Below are positions 36,121-45,208 of a stretch of 64,000 bases of DNA, in pieces. A model generated the notes under the pieces. It was not told the origin of the DNA. It ran no database searches and was given only the letters and a program-made list of their open reading frames with translations. Source of the DNA: JABGQS01 sp963666505 (lineage in GTDB: Bacteria; Bacillota; Clostridia; Christensenellales; SZUA-584); NCBI GenBank assembly GCA_963666505.2, contig CAXXXL010000003.1, forward strand, positions 806,001 to 870,000, written 5' to 3'. Position 1 is the first letter of the stretch, and every line of letters starts with the position of its first letter. The position numbers and the translations under genes were made by a program.

Positions 36121-36846
36121 ATGAGTGAAAAAACATATAAAACTGGAGAAGTAGCAAAACTTGCAGGGATATCAATAAGAACGCTTAGGTACTATGATGC
36201 TATTGACTTATTAAAGCCCAGCAAGGTATTAGAAAATGGGCATAGGCAATATAACACGACCGACATTGAGAAACTACAGTTGATATTGGGATTAAAGCTA
36301 TTAGATTTTTCGTTGGAAGACATAAAAACATATTTGAAAAAGCCGGATATTAATCTAGTTGATATTTTAACCTATCAGAAACAACTGCTTATACAAAAAA
36401 TCAATTCGTACAAGAGTATTAATAGCAGAATTGATTTTATTGTTGAGCATTATAAAGAAACGGATGCAGAAAGAGTAACTGATATTTTCTCGTTGTATGA
36501 AATGTTGCAGATGGTAAATCACAATGAAGTATTAAGTAAGTACTTACCTGAGAAAATACAGGAGGTATTTGCAGGGGTTGATACGCATGGTACACATGCT
36601 GAGCTAGACAAAGCACTTAATTTGCTTGCGATCAGTAGTATGAAGAATATTGCTGCCAAAGATAAAAAGTTTATTATAGAAACGTTTGTTAAATTTATAA
36701 ATGATTGTTTTGGCGAAGTGACAAAAGAGACAATAAAGAAAACCACGATGATGCTGGGTGAAATGTCAGCCAGTGATGTAAATAACAAAATAAACATTGA
36801 AGAGATTGATTTATATAATTGGCTGTTTGCTAATTTATTAGATTGA
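36121..36846 (+). CDS. MerR-family transcriptional regulator
   Basis: 241 aa. An N-terminal MerR winged helix (YKTGEVAKLAGISIRTLRYY, then NGHRQYNTTDIEKLQLI) and coiled-coil dimer helix (about 75-110) are followed by a ~130-aa effector domain without metal-binding Cys, resembling multidrug/TipAS-like regulators. GAGAGGTGA precedes the ATG. The SDR gene starts 12 bp downstream and the MATE efflux gene follows, so it probably controls a detoxification operon. A nearby inverted repeat before the MATE gene may be its site. Confidence 0.88.
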   Translation: MSEKTYKTGEVAKLAGISIRTLRYYDAIDLLKPSKVLENGHRQYNTTDIEKLQLILGLKLLDFSLEDIKTYLKKPDINLVDILTYQKQLLIQKINSYKSINSRIDFIVEHYKETDAERVTDIFSLYEMLQMVNHNEVLSKYLPEKIQEVFAGVDTHGTHAELDKALNLLAISSMKNIAAKDKKFIIETFVKFINDCFGEVTKETIKKTTMMLGEMSASDVNNKINIEEIDLYNWLFANLLD

Positions 36847-36858
36847 AACGAGGGGAAT

Positions 36859-37653
36859 ATGAATAAAACAATTGTAATAACAGGTGGGAATAGCGGTATA
36901 GGTAAGGCGCTGATTAAAGATTTTATGCAAGATGGCAATAACGTCATCATGATAGCAAGAGATTCTGAAAAAACAATAAAAGCTTATAATGAGCTGAAAT
37001 CGCTAGGAAGAGATAACAGTTTAAAACTATTAACTGGTGATTTAAGTGTTCCTGAAGATATTGATAGGATAATTAGCGAGTTAGACCTCCCTATAGACAT
37101 CTTAATAAACAATGCGGGGCTGTTAAAACGTAAAAAAGAGATGTCAACCGAAGGTATCGAAATGACTATAAGCGTAAATTATTTTGCTGTTTTTCGATTA
37201 ACAATGGGGCTAATTAATAAGAACAATAGGCCAAAGAGAGTAATAGACATAACATCTGAACTGTTTAAAAAAGGTGAACTAAACATAGACGATATCATTG
37301 ATCCTCAAAAATATAACGGGCAGCAGGTATATGCGAATTCGAAGCTGGCAAATTTGATGTTTAGTAATGAGCTTTATAAAGAGTATTCAAACAATATTGA
37401 AGTTATTGCGCTTCACCCGGGCGTAGTTGCAACGGATTCATTCAGAGATTACCCGAAATGGTTTGCAAACTTACTCAATCGGTTTTTAGAAAAACCGGAA
37501 TCTGCATCAAAGAAAATATTTGAGATTGCGATTTCAAATAATACAAGCCCCGGTTACTATAGCCAGAATGAATTTATAGGCTCTATTTCTCAATATATCG
37601 ATAACGAGAAATCAACGGAACTGTTTGAGTTTTCTAAACAATATTTATTATAA
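36859..37653 (+). CDS. Short-chain dehydrogenase/reductase
   Basis: 264 aa, classical SDR fold. The NAD(P)-binding motif is TGGNSGIG, followed by NNAG, and the catalytic Ser in DITSEL and Tyr-Lys in YANSK. Substrate specificity is not evident; the pattern with LHPGVVAT resembles retinol/WW-domain-type SDRs. It directly follows the MerR gene (12 bp) and is likely in the same operon. GAGGGG lies before the ATG. Confidence 0.85.
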   Translation: MNKTIVITGGNSGIGKALIKDFMQDGNNVIMIARDSEKTIKAYNELKSLGRDNSLKLLTGDLSVPEDIDRIISELDLPIDILINNAGLLKRKKEMSTEGIEMTISVNYFAVFRLTMGLINKNNRPKRVIDITSELFKKGELNIDDIIDPQKYNGQQVYANSKLANLMFSNELYKEYSNNIEVIALHPGVVATDSFRDYPKWFANLLNRFLEKPESASKKIFEIAISNNTSPGYYSQNEFIGSISQYIDNEKSTELFEFSKQYLL

Positions 37654-37737
37654 AAAGGATTTAATCAGTACAAAGGACGAGGGGTTTGTTTTGCCGGTAT
37701 ACGTATATCTGCATCGTTTTTAGAATACGGATTTTGG

Positions 37738-37753
37738 CTGTAAATAAATACAG
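37738..37753. promoter_or_regulatory. Inverted repeat before MATE gene
   Basis: CTGTA-N6-TACAG, 24 nt upstream of the MATE start, is a possible MerR-type operator. Only 5-bp arms, so weak. Confidence 0.3.
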
Positions 37754-37776
37754 TCAAAAGATATGGAGGAGAAATA

Positions 37777-39159
37777 ATGGACTTTGAATTAGACGATAAA
37801 ACACGAAAACTCTTTTCTGAGGAAAGAATGGGGAAACTGCTTTTTTCGATGTCTTTGCCTGTTATTGTTGCTATAATTATTTCAGCAATTTACAACGTAG
37901 CTGATACAATATATATAGGCAGGAGCGTAGGACAACTTGGGGTAGCCGGTATCGGCATAGGATTTCCTATACAATTGATGATAAACTCACTTGGTATATT
38001 GATTGGGCTTGGCGGTGCATCGGTAATTTCAAGAGCGCTGGGAGCTAAGGACATGAGAAAAGCCGAACGTACCGTCGGGACAACATATTTGATCGGTGTT
38101 ATCATATACATTATATTCATCATTGCTACAATACCGTTTTTGAAAAATGTAGTAAGCGGTCTGGGGGCTAATTATGAGGTTGCCCCTTACGCATTAGAAT
38201 ACCTTAATTATATAATCCCAGGATCAATCTTTATACTTCTAGCTGTTGGGGCAGGCAACCTACTTATGGCTCAGGGAAAACCAGAACTTGCAATGATGCA
38301 GTTAGTAGTGGGAGCTATACTTAATCTAATACTCGACCCGATATTTATATTTGTCTTTAAGCTGGGAGTATCCGGCGCTGCTATTGCAACGGTAATCAGC
38401 CAAGGGCTGTCATTTTTAATGGTGCTATATTTTCAGTTTTCCAAGATGACAAGCATCATGCCAAAAGCGATTGATTTTATAAAAATAAAACTAAAGATAG
38501 TATGGGAGATAGTTTCTCTTGGTACACCGGCTTTTCTGCAGGAGATCGGTGCTTCAATACTTATTATTGTAGTTAATAATGTGCTCAATAATATTGGCGG
38601 AGCAGCTACATCTTCGTTGCTTGCAGTATTCGGAATACTTAACAAGCTCCTAATATTCCTTATAACGCCACTTATAGGTATAGCACAAGGATTTATGCCG
38701 ATTGCCGGGTATAATTACGGTGCAAAAAACTTTGGCAGAATAAAGGAAGCGTTTAAGCTTTCTACAATAAGCGCATTCATAGTAACGCTTGTCATTATTG
38801 CAGTAGTATTGGTTTTCCCGGGTGCGATTCTGTCAATTTTCACAGGTAACACTTCACTTATACAAACAGGTATAATCCCATTGAGGGTAATGTACTTAGC
38901 ACTACCATTTGCTACTTTTAGCGTAGTTGCATCAATGTATTTTATGGGTATAGGTAAAGTAATACCGGCAGTGGTTATATCACTTTCACGACAAACGTTA
39001 ATATTGATTCCGATACTGCTGATATTATCCTCAATCTTTGGCCTAAACGGTGTATGGATAGCGTTTCCTATTGCTGATTTGCTTTCTGTGATTATTGCAA
39101 TGATATGGATAAAAATTGAGTTTAGAAGAATACCGCAAATGGAAATTGCTTTGAGCTAG
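37777..39159 (+). CDS. MATE-family multidrug efflux transporter
   Basis: 460 aa with 12 predicted membrane segments. It has typical MATE features: MSLPVIVAIIISAIYNVAD in helix 1, NLILDPIFIFVFKLGVSGAA in the middle, and PIAGYNYGAKN in the second half. Na+- or H+-coupled export of cationic drugs is known for the family. GGAGGAG precedes the ATG. It probably forms a drug-response operon with the MerR and SDR genes. A fragment of a related MATE gene lies at 50332-50642. Confidence 0.9.
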   Translation: MDFELDDKTRKLFSEERMGKLLFSMSLPVIVAIIISAIYNVADTIYIGRSVGQLGVAGIGIGFPIQLMINSLGILIGLGGASVISRALGAKDMRKAERTVGTTYLIGVIIYIIFIIATIPFLKNVVSGLGANYEVAPYALEYLNYIIPGSIFILLAVGAGNLLMAQGKPELAMMQLVVGAILNLILDPIFIFVFKLGVSGAAIATVISQGLSFLMVLYFQFSKMTSIMPKAIDFIKIKLKIVWEIVSLGTPAFLQEIGASILIIVVNNVLNNIGGAATSSLLAVFGILNKLLIFLITPLIGIAQGFMPIAGYNYGAKNFGRIKEAFKLSTISAFIVTLVIIAVVLVFPGAILSIFTGNTSLIQTGIIPLRVMYLALPFATFSVVASMYFMGIGKVIPAVVISLSRQTLILIPILLILSSIFGLNGVWIAFPIADLLSVIIAMIWIKIEFRRIPQMEIALS

Positions 39160-39202
39160 TGTACAAGAGTTATTGTTTGGAGCAACCATAATAGAGAGTT
39201 AG

Positions 39203-39319
39203 ACCAAGGGTGCCAGTGCTAACGCTTGGACACAATTTTGGAAGATCACAGTACCTTTTTTGATGCCAGCTTTTACTATAACAACAATTATTAATATTAT
39301 TCACGGGCTTCAAGCCTGA
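39203..39319 (+). pseudogene. Relic of a sugar ABC transporter permease (MalF type)
   Basis: A 38-codon frame reads GASANAWTQFWKITVPFLMP and continues AFTITTIINIIHGLQA, then stops. This matches the EAA loop of MalF-type permeases, which docks on the ATPase. The rest of the gene is absent. Confidence 0.65.
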
Positions 39320-39325
39320 TCACAG

Positions 39326-39357
39326 GTCGCACCCCACGTGGGTGCGTGGATTGAAAC
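39326..39357 (+). CRISPR. Solitary type I-C CRISPR repeat, no array
   Basis: 32 nt starting GTCGCACCCCACGTGGGTGC and ending GTGGATTGAAAC match the classic type I-C repeat. I looked one repeat-plus-spacer length to either side and saw no second copy. No cas genes are in the window. It starts 7 nt after the permease relic. Confidence 0.7.
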
Positions 39358-39444
39358 AACTATGCGTAGAATAACTCTCTTGCGATTATATCTTTTTAAA
39401 ATTCCTGTTTTTCACTCTAAATACTGAAATAAAAGAGAGATATA

Positions 39445-39555
39445 ATGCTTGAATATAGGAACATTGAAGATAATACTGTACATTTTCAAGTTAGAGGTTT
39501 AAGTAAACTTATAAAAACAGTCCTTTTTAATAAAATAAAAGTATATAATATATAA
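39445..39555 (+). CDS. Possible 36-aa small ORF
   Basis: ATG after AAAGAGAG opens a 36-codon frame (MLEYRNIEDNTVHFQVRGLS...). It has no homolog that I recognise and may be the remainder of a longer gene. The rest of 39358-39599 shows nothing clear. Confidence 0.25.
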   Translation: MLEYRNIEDNTVHFQVRGLSKLIKTVLFNKIKVYNI

Positions 39556-39599
39556 GTATAAATGTGTAAAAGAATATTTTATCAACGAGGTAATTTTTG

Positions 39600-40793
39600 A
39601 TGCGTAACAACACAGTGGATAATAAATCTATTAAATGGAGATCCTTTTTAAAGGATGTCTTAATCTGTTCTCTCGGAGCTTACGGAGGGCCTGAAGCCCA
39701 CTATGGCGTTTTTACAGACCAAATGGTTATCAAGAAAAAATATTTAACCGAAGAAGAAATGGTTGAACTGATAGCATTAACAGGGATTCTGCCCGGCCCA
39801 AGCAGCACGCAGACAATTATAGCTATTGGGTATAAAACCGGCGGGCCTTTATTGGCACTGCTTACATTCCTAGTTTGGGCTCTGCCTATTCTTATTATTA
39901 TGACCATTCTTTCTTTCCTGAGCGCTTTTCTATCAGGAATGAATATTTCACAGAACTTTCTACGCTTTATCGGTCCGATGGCAGTAGGGTTTATAATTTC
40001 AGCAGCATATAGAATAGGACGAAAAGTTATTAAAGACAAGGTTACTTTTTTGCTGTTTCTATTTGGCGGAATCACAACTTACTTTCTTCATAAACCTTGG
40101 ATATATCCACTGGTCTTGTTAATTGGCGGGGCTGTAAGTGTTATAGCATCAAAAGAAAAAGAGCTGTGGAATAAAGTAAAAGTTAAACCACCCTGGGGTT
40201 ATTTAATTATATTCGGTATTATTGCCATTGGAAGCTTGCTCCTAACTTTTATATGGAACAATACGATTCTTCATATATTTGAAAGTTTCTACAGGTTTGG
40301 GTACCAGGTAATCGGAGGCGGACAAGTAGTCGTGCCTATGATGTACAGCGACTTAGTTGAAGTCAATCAGTACATGACAAACCAGGAGTTTTTAACTGGA
40401 TTCGGACTTGTCCAGGGATTACCTGGCCCTATGTTTAGTTTCAGCGCCTATGCAGGTGGAATGGCAGCTAGAGACGGAAGTATATTTGATCAGGTATTAG
40501 GCGCTGCAATGGGCGGCACAGCGATATTTCTGCCCGGTATTCTTTTAATCTATTTTATTTATCCTATATGGGAAAGTATTAAAGGCATAAAAGGCATAAA
40601 AATATCTTTGAAGGGAATATCAGCTGTTGCAAGCGGACTGATTGCAGCAGCTGCTGTCATACTAATGCAAAGAAGTGGATTTACACTTGAAAACATAGTC
40701 GTTATGGTAATAACTGTCGTACTTTTATTTATTAAAAAGATACCTGCCCCGCTGATCGTAATAGCCACAATAGCTGCTGGATTTATTATTTAA
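39600..40793 (+). CDS. chrA: Chromate transporter (CHR family, long form)
   Basis: About 397 aa with two homologous CHR domains. The first has GAYGGPEAHYGVF and TGILPGPSSTQT; the second has GGGQVVVPMMY and GLVQGLPGPMFSFSAYAGG. Long-chain CHR proteins export chromate, and some may handle other anions. GAGGT supports ATG 39600, with the TTG at 39597 less likely. Monocistronic, followed by an AT-rich hairpin. Not obviously linked to the flanking permease relic. Confidence 0.87.
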   Translation: MRNNTVDNKSIKWRSFLKDVLICSLGAYGGPEAHYGVFTDQMVIKKKYLTEEEMVELIALTGILPGPSSTQTIIAIGYKTGGPLLALLTFLVWALPILIIMTILSFLSAFLSGMNISQNFLRFIGPMAVGFIISAAYRIGRKVIKDKVTFLLFLFGGITTYFLHKPWIYPLVLLIGGAVSVIASKEKELWNKVKVKPPWGYLIIFGIIAIGSLLLTFIWNNTILHIFESFYRFGYQVIGGGQVVVPMMYSDLVEVNQYMTNQEFLTGFGLVQGLPGPMFSFSAYAGGMAARDGSIFDQVLGAAMGGTAIFLPGILLIYFIYPIWESIKGIKGIKISLKGISAVASGLIAAAAVILMQRSGFTLENIVVMVITVVLLFIKKIPAPLIVIATIAAGFII

Positions 40794-40800
40794 AATTTTT

Positions 40801-40840
40801 AAATCAAATGTAGATTTCATATTTGTCTATTATTTGATTT
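40801..40840 (+). terminator. AT-rich hairpin after chrA
   Basis: AAATCAAAT (40801-40809) pairs with ATTTGATTT (40832-40840), followed by TTATG. The same AAATCAAAT core is used in the terminator at 41699. Confidence 0.45.
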
Positions 40841-40888
40841 TTATGATACAATACAGAAAAATACAGCAGATATTGAAAGGGGTTAGTT

Positions 40889-41677
40889 ATGGAAAAAAAT
40901 AATAATTTGGTTGCTCTTAAAATTCTTATGATACTTGGGCTAATGCTAATGTTGGTTGTTAACATGTTAGCCAACATACTTCCCGTAGGAGGAGTCAATT
41001 CTGGAGAAGTTTCTGATTCCTATCCAAACCTGTTTGCCCCTGCACCTATAACCTTTATGATATGGTTCTTGATATATGTGCTTCTAATTATATTTATACT
41101 TTATACTCTAGGGGTATTCAAAGGAAGTAATAACGAGCTAATTGGAAAGATAGGATTTCCTTTTATTCTTTCTTGTGTATTTAATGCAGCATGGATATTC
41201 TCCTGGCATTATAAGATAATATGGCTTTCGATGATATTGATACTTGCGATATTTATTAGCCTTCTTGTGACTTATATTAGAATAAATAAGTTTAAGCTTG
41301 AATGTAAAGAAAAGTGGTTTGTCAGGTTACCATTTAGCATTTATTTTGGGTGGCTAACAGTTGCAACTGTTGGCAACGTGGCTACAATGTTAGTAAGCTT
41401 CAATTTAAGAGGTTACGGATTATCTCAGCCTGTATGGATGATTATCATAGCTATAATAGCTGCAATAATTGGAATAGCAAATACTCTTGTAAAAAAAGAT
41501 ACTTTTTACGGTCTTGTCTTTATTTGGGCCTATGCTGGAATTCTTATAAAACATCTTTCTTCAAGTGGATTTAACGGAGAATACATGGTAGTTATAATAA
41601 CAATCTGCATTGCACTCCTGCTTTTGGTTGTATCGTCTGTTATTGCAGCAGTGAGATATTGGAGAAAAAAAGCTTAG
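40889..41677 (+). CDS. TspO/MBR-related (tryptophan-rich sensory) membrane protein
   Basis: 262 aa with seven or eight hydrophobic segments. The segment GEVSDSYPNLFAPAPITFMIWFLIY resembles the extended TspO-like proteins of Firmicutes. Canonical TspO binds porphyrins and cholesterol and modulates light- and oxygen-dependent gene expression in Rhodobacter. The short canonical signature is not fully conserved, so this is a distant member. GGGG lies upstream of the ATG. It is followed by a strong terminator, so monocistronic. Its position between ChrA and the CrtO-like gene fits a stress island. Confidence 0.65.
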   Translation: MEKNNNLVALKILMILGLMLMLVVNMLANILPVGGVNSGEVSDSYPNLFAPAPITFMIWFLIYVLLIIFILYTLGVFKGSNNELIGKIGFPFILSCVFNAAWIFSWHYKIIWLSMILILAIFISLLVTYIRINKFKLECKEKWFVRLPFSIYFGWLTVATVGNVATMLVSFNLRGYGLSQPVWMIIIAIIAAIIGIANTLVKKDTFYGLVFIWAYAGILIKHLSSSGFNGEYMVVIITICIALLLLVVSSVIAAVRYWRKKA

Positions 41678-41698
41678 ATAAATCATATATGAAAATTA

Positions 41699-41741
41699 GG
41701 CAAATCAAATAAACATAGTTTGTTATTTGATTTGCCGTTTT
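41699..41741 (+). terminator. Rho-independent terminator after the TspO-like gene
   Basis: GGCAAATCAAATAA (41699-41712) and TTATTTGATTTGCC (41723-41736) form a perfect 14-bp stem followed by GTTTTT. Confidence 0.88.
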
Positions 41742-41833
41742 TCGATATTAAGCTTGTACTAATTTATTCAGAAAGAATACTGATTATCGAAAAGTGTTAT
41801 ATAAAAAAACAGTAATAATCGAAGGATGAAAAA

Positions 41834-42331
41834 ATGCAAATCTTCTACTTGTCGAGCTTTTGGATGATTACATCATTTATTGTAGGATGGGCGGTATTTC
41901 AAGGGGGTGCAGCACTAATTGGAAACCGTATGCCCGATTATTTTTTCAAAGATAAAGGATTATTCAAAGATTTTAAATTTGAATCTGACTCTTTTTATCG
42001 AAGAACATTTAAAATAGATAAATGGAAAGAACTCTTGCCGGATGGAGCTGCTGTACATAAGAGGGGATTTCGAAAAAAGCGGTTGGAAAGTAAAAACTCT
42101 GAGTATATTAAGAAATTTATATTAGAATCCAAACGTGCTGAGTTCGTACATTGGATTGCGATATTACCGTTCTGGATCTTTGGATTTTGGGCTCCTCCAA
42201 TAGTGATTCCTATAATGTTTTTGTACGGGCTATTAATTAATATTCCATGTATAATAGCGCAGAGATACAATCGCCCACATCTGCGAAGGATTTTACATAG
42301 AATGGAACTGCGAGCAAAAGGCAACTTGTAA
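41834..42331 (+). CDS. CrtO-like acyltransferase (glycosyl-diaponeurosporenoate acyltransferase family)
   Basis: 165 aa with an N-terminal and a central pair of hydrophobic segments. Motifs closely match staphylococcal CrtO, the last enzyme of staphyloxanthin synthesis: GNRMPDYFF, KIDKWKELLPDG, ESKRAEFVHWIAILPFWIF and IIAQRYNRPHLRRILHRM. CrtO esterifies glycosylated C30 carotenoids with a fatty acid at the membrane. No other crt gene is in the window, so this could be an unlinked pathway gene or a relative acting on another glycolipid. It suggests isoprenoid pigment chemistry near the heliorhodopsins. Confidence 0.8.
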   Translation: MQIFYLSSFWMITSFIVGWAVFQGGAALIGNRMPDYFFKDKGLFKDFKFESDSFYRRTFKIDKWKELLPDGAAVHKRGFRKKRLESKNSEYIKKFILESKRAEFVHWIAILPFWIFGFWAPPIVIPIMFLYGLLINIPCIIAQRYNRPHLRRILHRMELRAKGNL

Positions 42332-42383
42332 AGACATTCATAATGTTATAATTATTGTAGCTGATAAGTGTTAGGAGTTAATT

Positions 42384-42818
42384 ATGATATCTAAAGTCAA
42401 AAAAATATTGCAGAACAACAATTTATGTGTTCTGAGCACATGCAGCAAAGATGTACCTGATGCTTCTTTAATGCTGTATATATGTGATGAAAGCTGTACA
42501 AAAATGTATATGCTTACGCTAAAGGATAGCACAAAATACTTGAATATTGCTGGAAACAAAAATGTAAGTATTTTAGTAGACACCAGAGACAGTGAAAAAG
42601 ATGAAACTTCTCAGACAAAAGCTTTAACTATAAATGGTCAAGCTTATATAATTGAAGCCGGAGAAATTACAGATAAATTAATAAAGCAACTTATTAATAA
42701 GCACGATAGACTTGTTAATCTAGCCTCAAATAAAGATGTTCGTGTTGTAGAAGTTTTGATCAAAGATATTTTATTTCTTGAGGATGTTGATACGGCTAAT
42801 CATATAAAATTATATTAA
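42384..42818 (+). CDS. Pyridoxamine 5'-phosphate oxidase-like split-barrel protein, third paralog
   Basis: 144 aa, about half identical to the module A and B proteins (NNNLCVLSTCSKDVPDASL, MYMLTLKDSTKYLNI). Small flavin/heme-binding split-barrel family. It starts 53 bp after the CrtO-like gene and precedes the flavin reductase-like gene by 90 bp. It is the nearest counterpart of the module's second gene upstream of heliorhodopsin 3. No Rieske or cyclase-like partner is found here. Confidence 0.75.
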   Translation: MISKVKKILQNNNLCVLSTCSKDVPDASLMLYICDESCTKMYMLTLKDSTKYLNIAGNKNVSILVDTRDSEKDETSQTKALTINGQAYIIEAGEITDKLIKQLINKHDRLVNLASNKDVRVVEVLIKDILFLEDVDTANHIKLY

Positions 42819-42908
42819 TGAGAAGCGGCATAAACGATAATTATGCCAAATAACATATTCAGTTAAGAACACGTATATATTAAGTCTTATTTCTAAAGGA
42901 GAAATAAA

Positions 42909-43841
42909 ATGTCATCTTTTAAAGACTTAAGGATCGTAGATAATTTTTATCAAACTTCTGCATTTTTCCCGATGCCCACAATTTTAGTTTCAACGCTGTG
43001 TGAGGACGGGCTTACAAGCATTGGTTCATATTCCTTATGCAGCCCGTATTATGTAGCCGGTAAGGATTATTACACAATGATTCTTTGCCTGAGAAACAAC
43101 TCAAATACTGCCAGGAATATATTGAACAACTCAAAATGCGCATTGAATTTCATAACAGCCAAAAGCAGATATTTCAAAGAAGCAGTGCGGCTGGGGTATC
43201 CGGGTGACGAGCCAAAAGAAAAGATGAAAAATCTATTGTTCAAACTGGAAGAAGGTATGGCAGAAGGTAAGCGGCCTAAGATAGTCAGTGAAGCTTTCCA
43301 GGTGTTTGAATGCACATGGCTTAGAGAACTTGACGGTGCAAAAGAAGATAAAGTGCAGGAAAGCTATTCTCCGCCATATCATGATTTTAATGGCATAACC
43401 AGCGAAACTGGTGCTCATTTTATACTTCGAATAGATAAGATATTGATGAAGGAGAAGTATAGGGATACAATTGTGAATGGAACAAAGGCCAGCGGTTTTC
43501 CTGACATCCCAATTGACTACGGTTACAGAGACAATACACACTTTTGGTACGCTAAATCAGGAAAACCAAGAAAAGAGCCGATACCAAAAAAAGCGGGAAT
43601 GAACGTACAGGTGGTTGTATATGCATCAGAGCGGATAGACCCTGAAGTTAGGTTCACAGAAGAAGCATGTGAAAAACTCGTAAAGGTTCCCAGGGTATTT
43701 CTTAACACGGTTCTGAAATCCTGTGTTAACTGGGCAAAAGAGAATGATGTTTCTCTTATTACTAAGGAACACATGGAGATTATAAATGACAAGCGAAGTG
43801 AAGAGAAGGGTAACCCACCCCCACAGAATTGTAAAAATTGA
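42909..43841 (+). CDS. Flavin reductase-like FMN-binding protein
   Basis: 310 aa. The N-terminal half fits the flavin reductase-like split barrel, with PMPTILVSTLCEDGLTSIGSYSLCSPYYV and RNNSNTARNILNNSKCALNFI. The C-terminal ~130 residues are unusual for the family and contain a helical, charged region. Likely binds FMN and reduces an unidentified substrate. AAAGGAG precedes the ATG. It follows the PNPOx-like gene on the same strand, so two flavin-type split barrels are adjacent. Confidence 0.75.
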   Translation: MSSFKDLRIVDNFYQTSAFFPMPTILVSTLCEDGLTSIGSYSLCSPYYVAGKDYYTMILCLRNNSNTARNILNNSKCALNFITAKSRYFKEAVRLGYPGDEPKEKMKNLLFKLEEGMAEGKRPKIVSEAFQVFECTWLRELDGAKEDKVQESYSPPYHDFNGITSETGAHFILRIDKILMKEKYRDTIVNGTKASGFPDIPIDYGYRDNTHFWYAKSGKPRKEPIPKKAGMNVQVVVYASERIDPEVRFTEEACEKLVKVPRVFLNTVLKSCVNWAKENDVSLITKEHMEIINDKRSEEKGNPPPQNCKN

Positions 43842-43982
43842 AAGTGGTGAATGAATAATAAAATGCACTTTCGGCTCTTCAGCATTACTGGTGGTAGGTT
43901 AAAATACGTGAAGAATATTTAGAAAAGCAAATAGAACATGGCGAGCAATCCGATAGTATTTGGATATAAAATTAAGAATTAA

Positions 43983-45188
43983 ATGGATAGAACTATACTG
44001 CACTGCGATTTAAACGGCTTTTACGCATCAGTCGAGTGCTTATTAAAACCAGAGCTTACAAACGTTCCTATGGCGGTCAGCGGCAATGTTGAAAACCGCC
44101 ATGGCATTATATTGGCCAAAAACGAACTAGCCAAAGGATACGGTATAAAAACCGCAGAAACAGTTTGGCAAGCAAAGAAAAAATGTCCTGAGCTTATATT
44201 GGTGCCACCGCATCACGATTTGTATTCTAAATACTCAAAGATTGTTCGCAAGATATATGACCGCTTCACTAATAGGGTAGAGCCTTTTGGCATTGATGAA
44301 GCCTGGCTTGATGTAACCGGGAGCCTAAATATTTTTGGCAATGGCAAAGAAATTGCTGATAAGATACGCGAAACTATAAAGAGCGAGGTCGGATTAACTG
44401 CTTCGGTTGGAGTTTCATTCAACAAAATATTTGCAAAGCTAGGCAGTGATTATAAGAAGCCGGATGCGACTACAATTATAAGCAGGGAGAACTATAAGGA
44501 CATAGTATATCCGCTGCCCGTATCAGCTCTGCTATTTGTAGGCAAGTCAGCTAAAGCAAGGTTGGCTGAAATCGGTATCGATACAATAGGTCAGCTTGCA
44601 GATTCAAATAAAAATCTCCTTATCAACATATTTGGCAAATCCGGCGCCGTTATGCACGACTACGCTAATGGGCTGGATAATAGCGAAGTGCAGCTATCAA
44701 ATGCTGTTCAGGATATAAAATCAGTTGGCAGAGGTATGACGTTCAGTCATAACCTAATTGGATTAAATGATATTAAGGAAGAAGTATTACCGCTCGCAGA
44801 GGACGTTGCTACAAGATTAAGAGAAAACGGACTTAAATGCTGCGGAGTGCAACTTACTATAAGAAACCCGGAGTTTAAAGATATCACAAGGCAAAAGCAG
44901 CTTAGACAACCTACATACCTGATAATTGAGATATTTGAAGCAGCAATACAAATACTTAGAGAGCAATGGGACTTAAACAAACCAATACGCATGCTCACAG
45001 TTACAGGGATAAACCTTGTTTCTGAAAATGAAGGAGAGCAGTTAAGTATTTTTGATTTAGGAGAAGGTTCAAAAAGAGAGAGGATTGAAAAGTTAGAAAA
45101 AACAGTGAGCGAAATTCGACACCGCTATGGTAAAGAATCTATTTCATTAGGTGCGTATATACACAAGGATGAGAATAAGAATAAATAG
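43983..45188 (+). CDS. dinB: DNA polymerase IV (Y-family translesion polymerase)
   Basis: 401 aa. Catalytic acidic residues are Asp9 (HCDLNGFYASVE) and Asp105-Glu106 (GIDEAWLDVTGS). The thumb HhH region and little finger follow, and a beta-clamp-binding motif (QLSIFDL) is near the C-terminus. It copies damaged DNA with low fidelity. The ATG lacks a strong ribosome site; a 14-codon frame (MASNPIVFGYKIKN) ends at its start and may provide coupling. No LexA-box is evident. Its place among light/oxidative-stress genes is suggestive only. Confidence 0.92.
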   Translation: MDRTILHCDLNGFYASVECLLKPELTNVPMAVSGNVENRHGIILAKNELAKGYGIKTAETVWQAKKKCPELILVPPHHDLYSKYSKIVRKIYDRFTNRVEPFGIDEAWLDVTGSLNIFGNGKEIADKIRETIKSEVGLTASVGVSFNKIFAKLGSDYKKPDATTIISRENYKDIVYPLPVSALLFVGKSAKARLAEIGIDTIGQLADSNKNLLINIFGKSGAVMHDYANGLDNSEVQLSNAVQDIKSVGRGMTFSHNLIGLNDIKEEVLPLAEDVATRLRENGLKCCGVQLTIRNPEFKDITRQKQLRQPTYLIIEIFEAAIQILREQWDLNKPIRMLTVTGINLVSENEGEQLSIFDLGEGSKRERIEKLEKTVSEIRHRYGKESISLGAYIHKDENKNK

Positions 45189-45208
45189 TATTTTCATAGA
45201 AATAAAAG

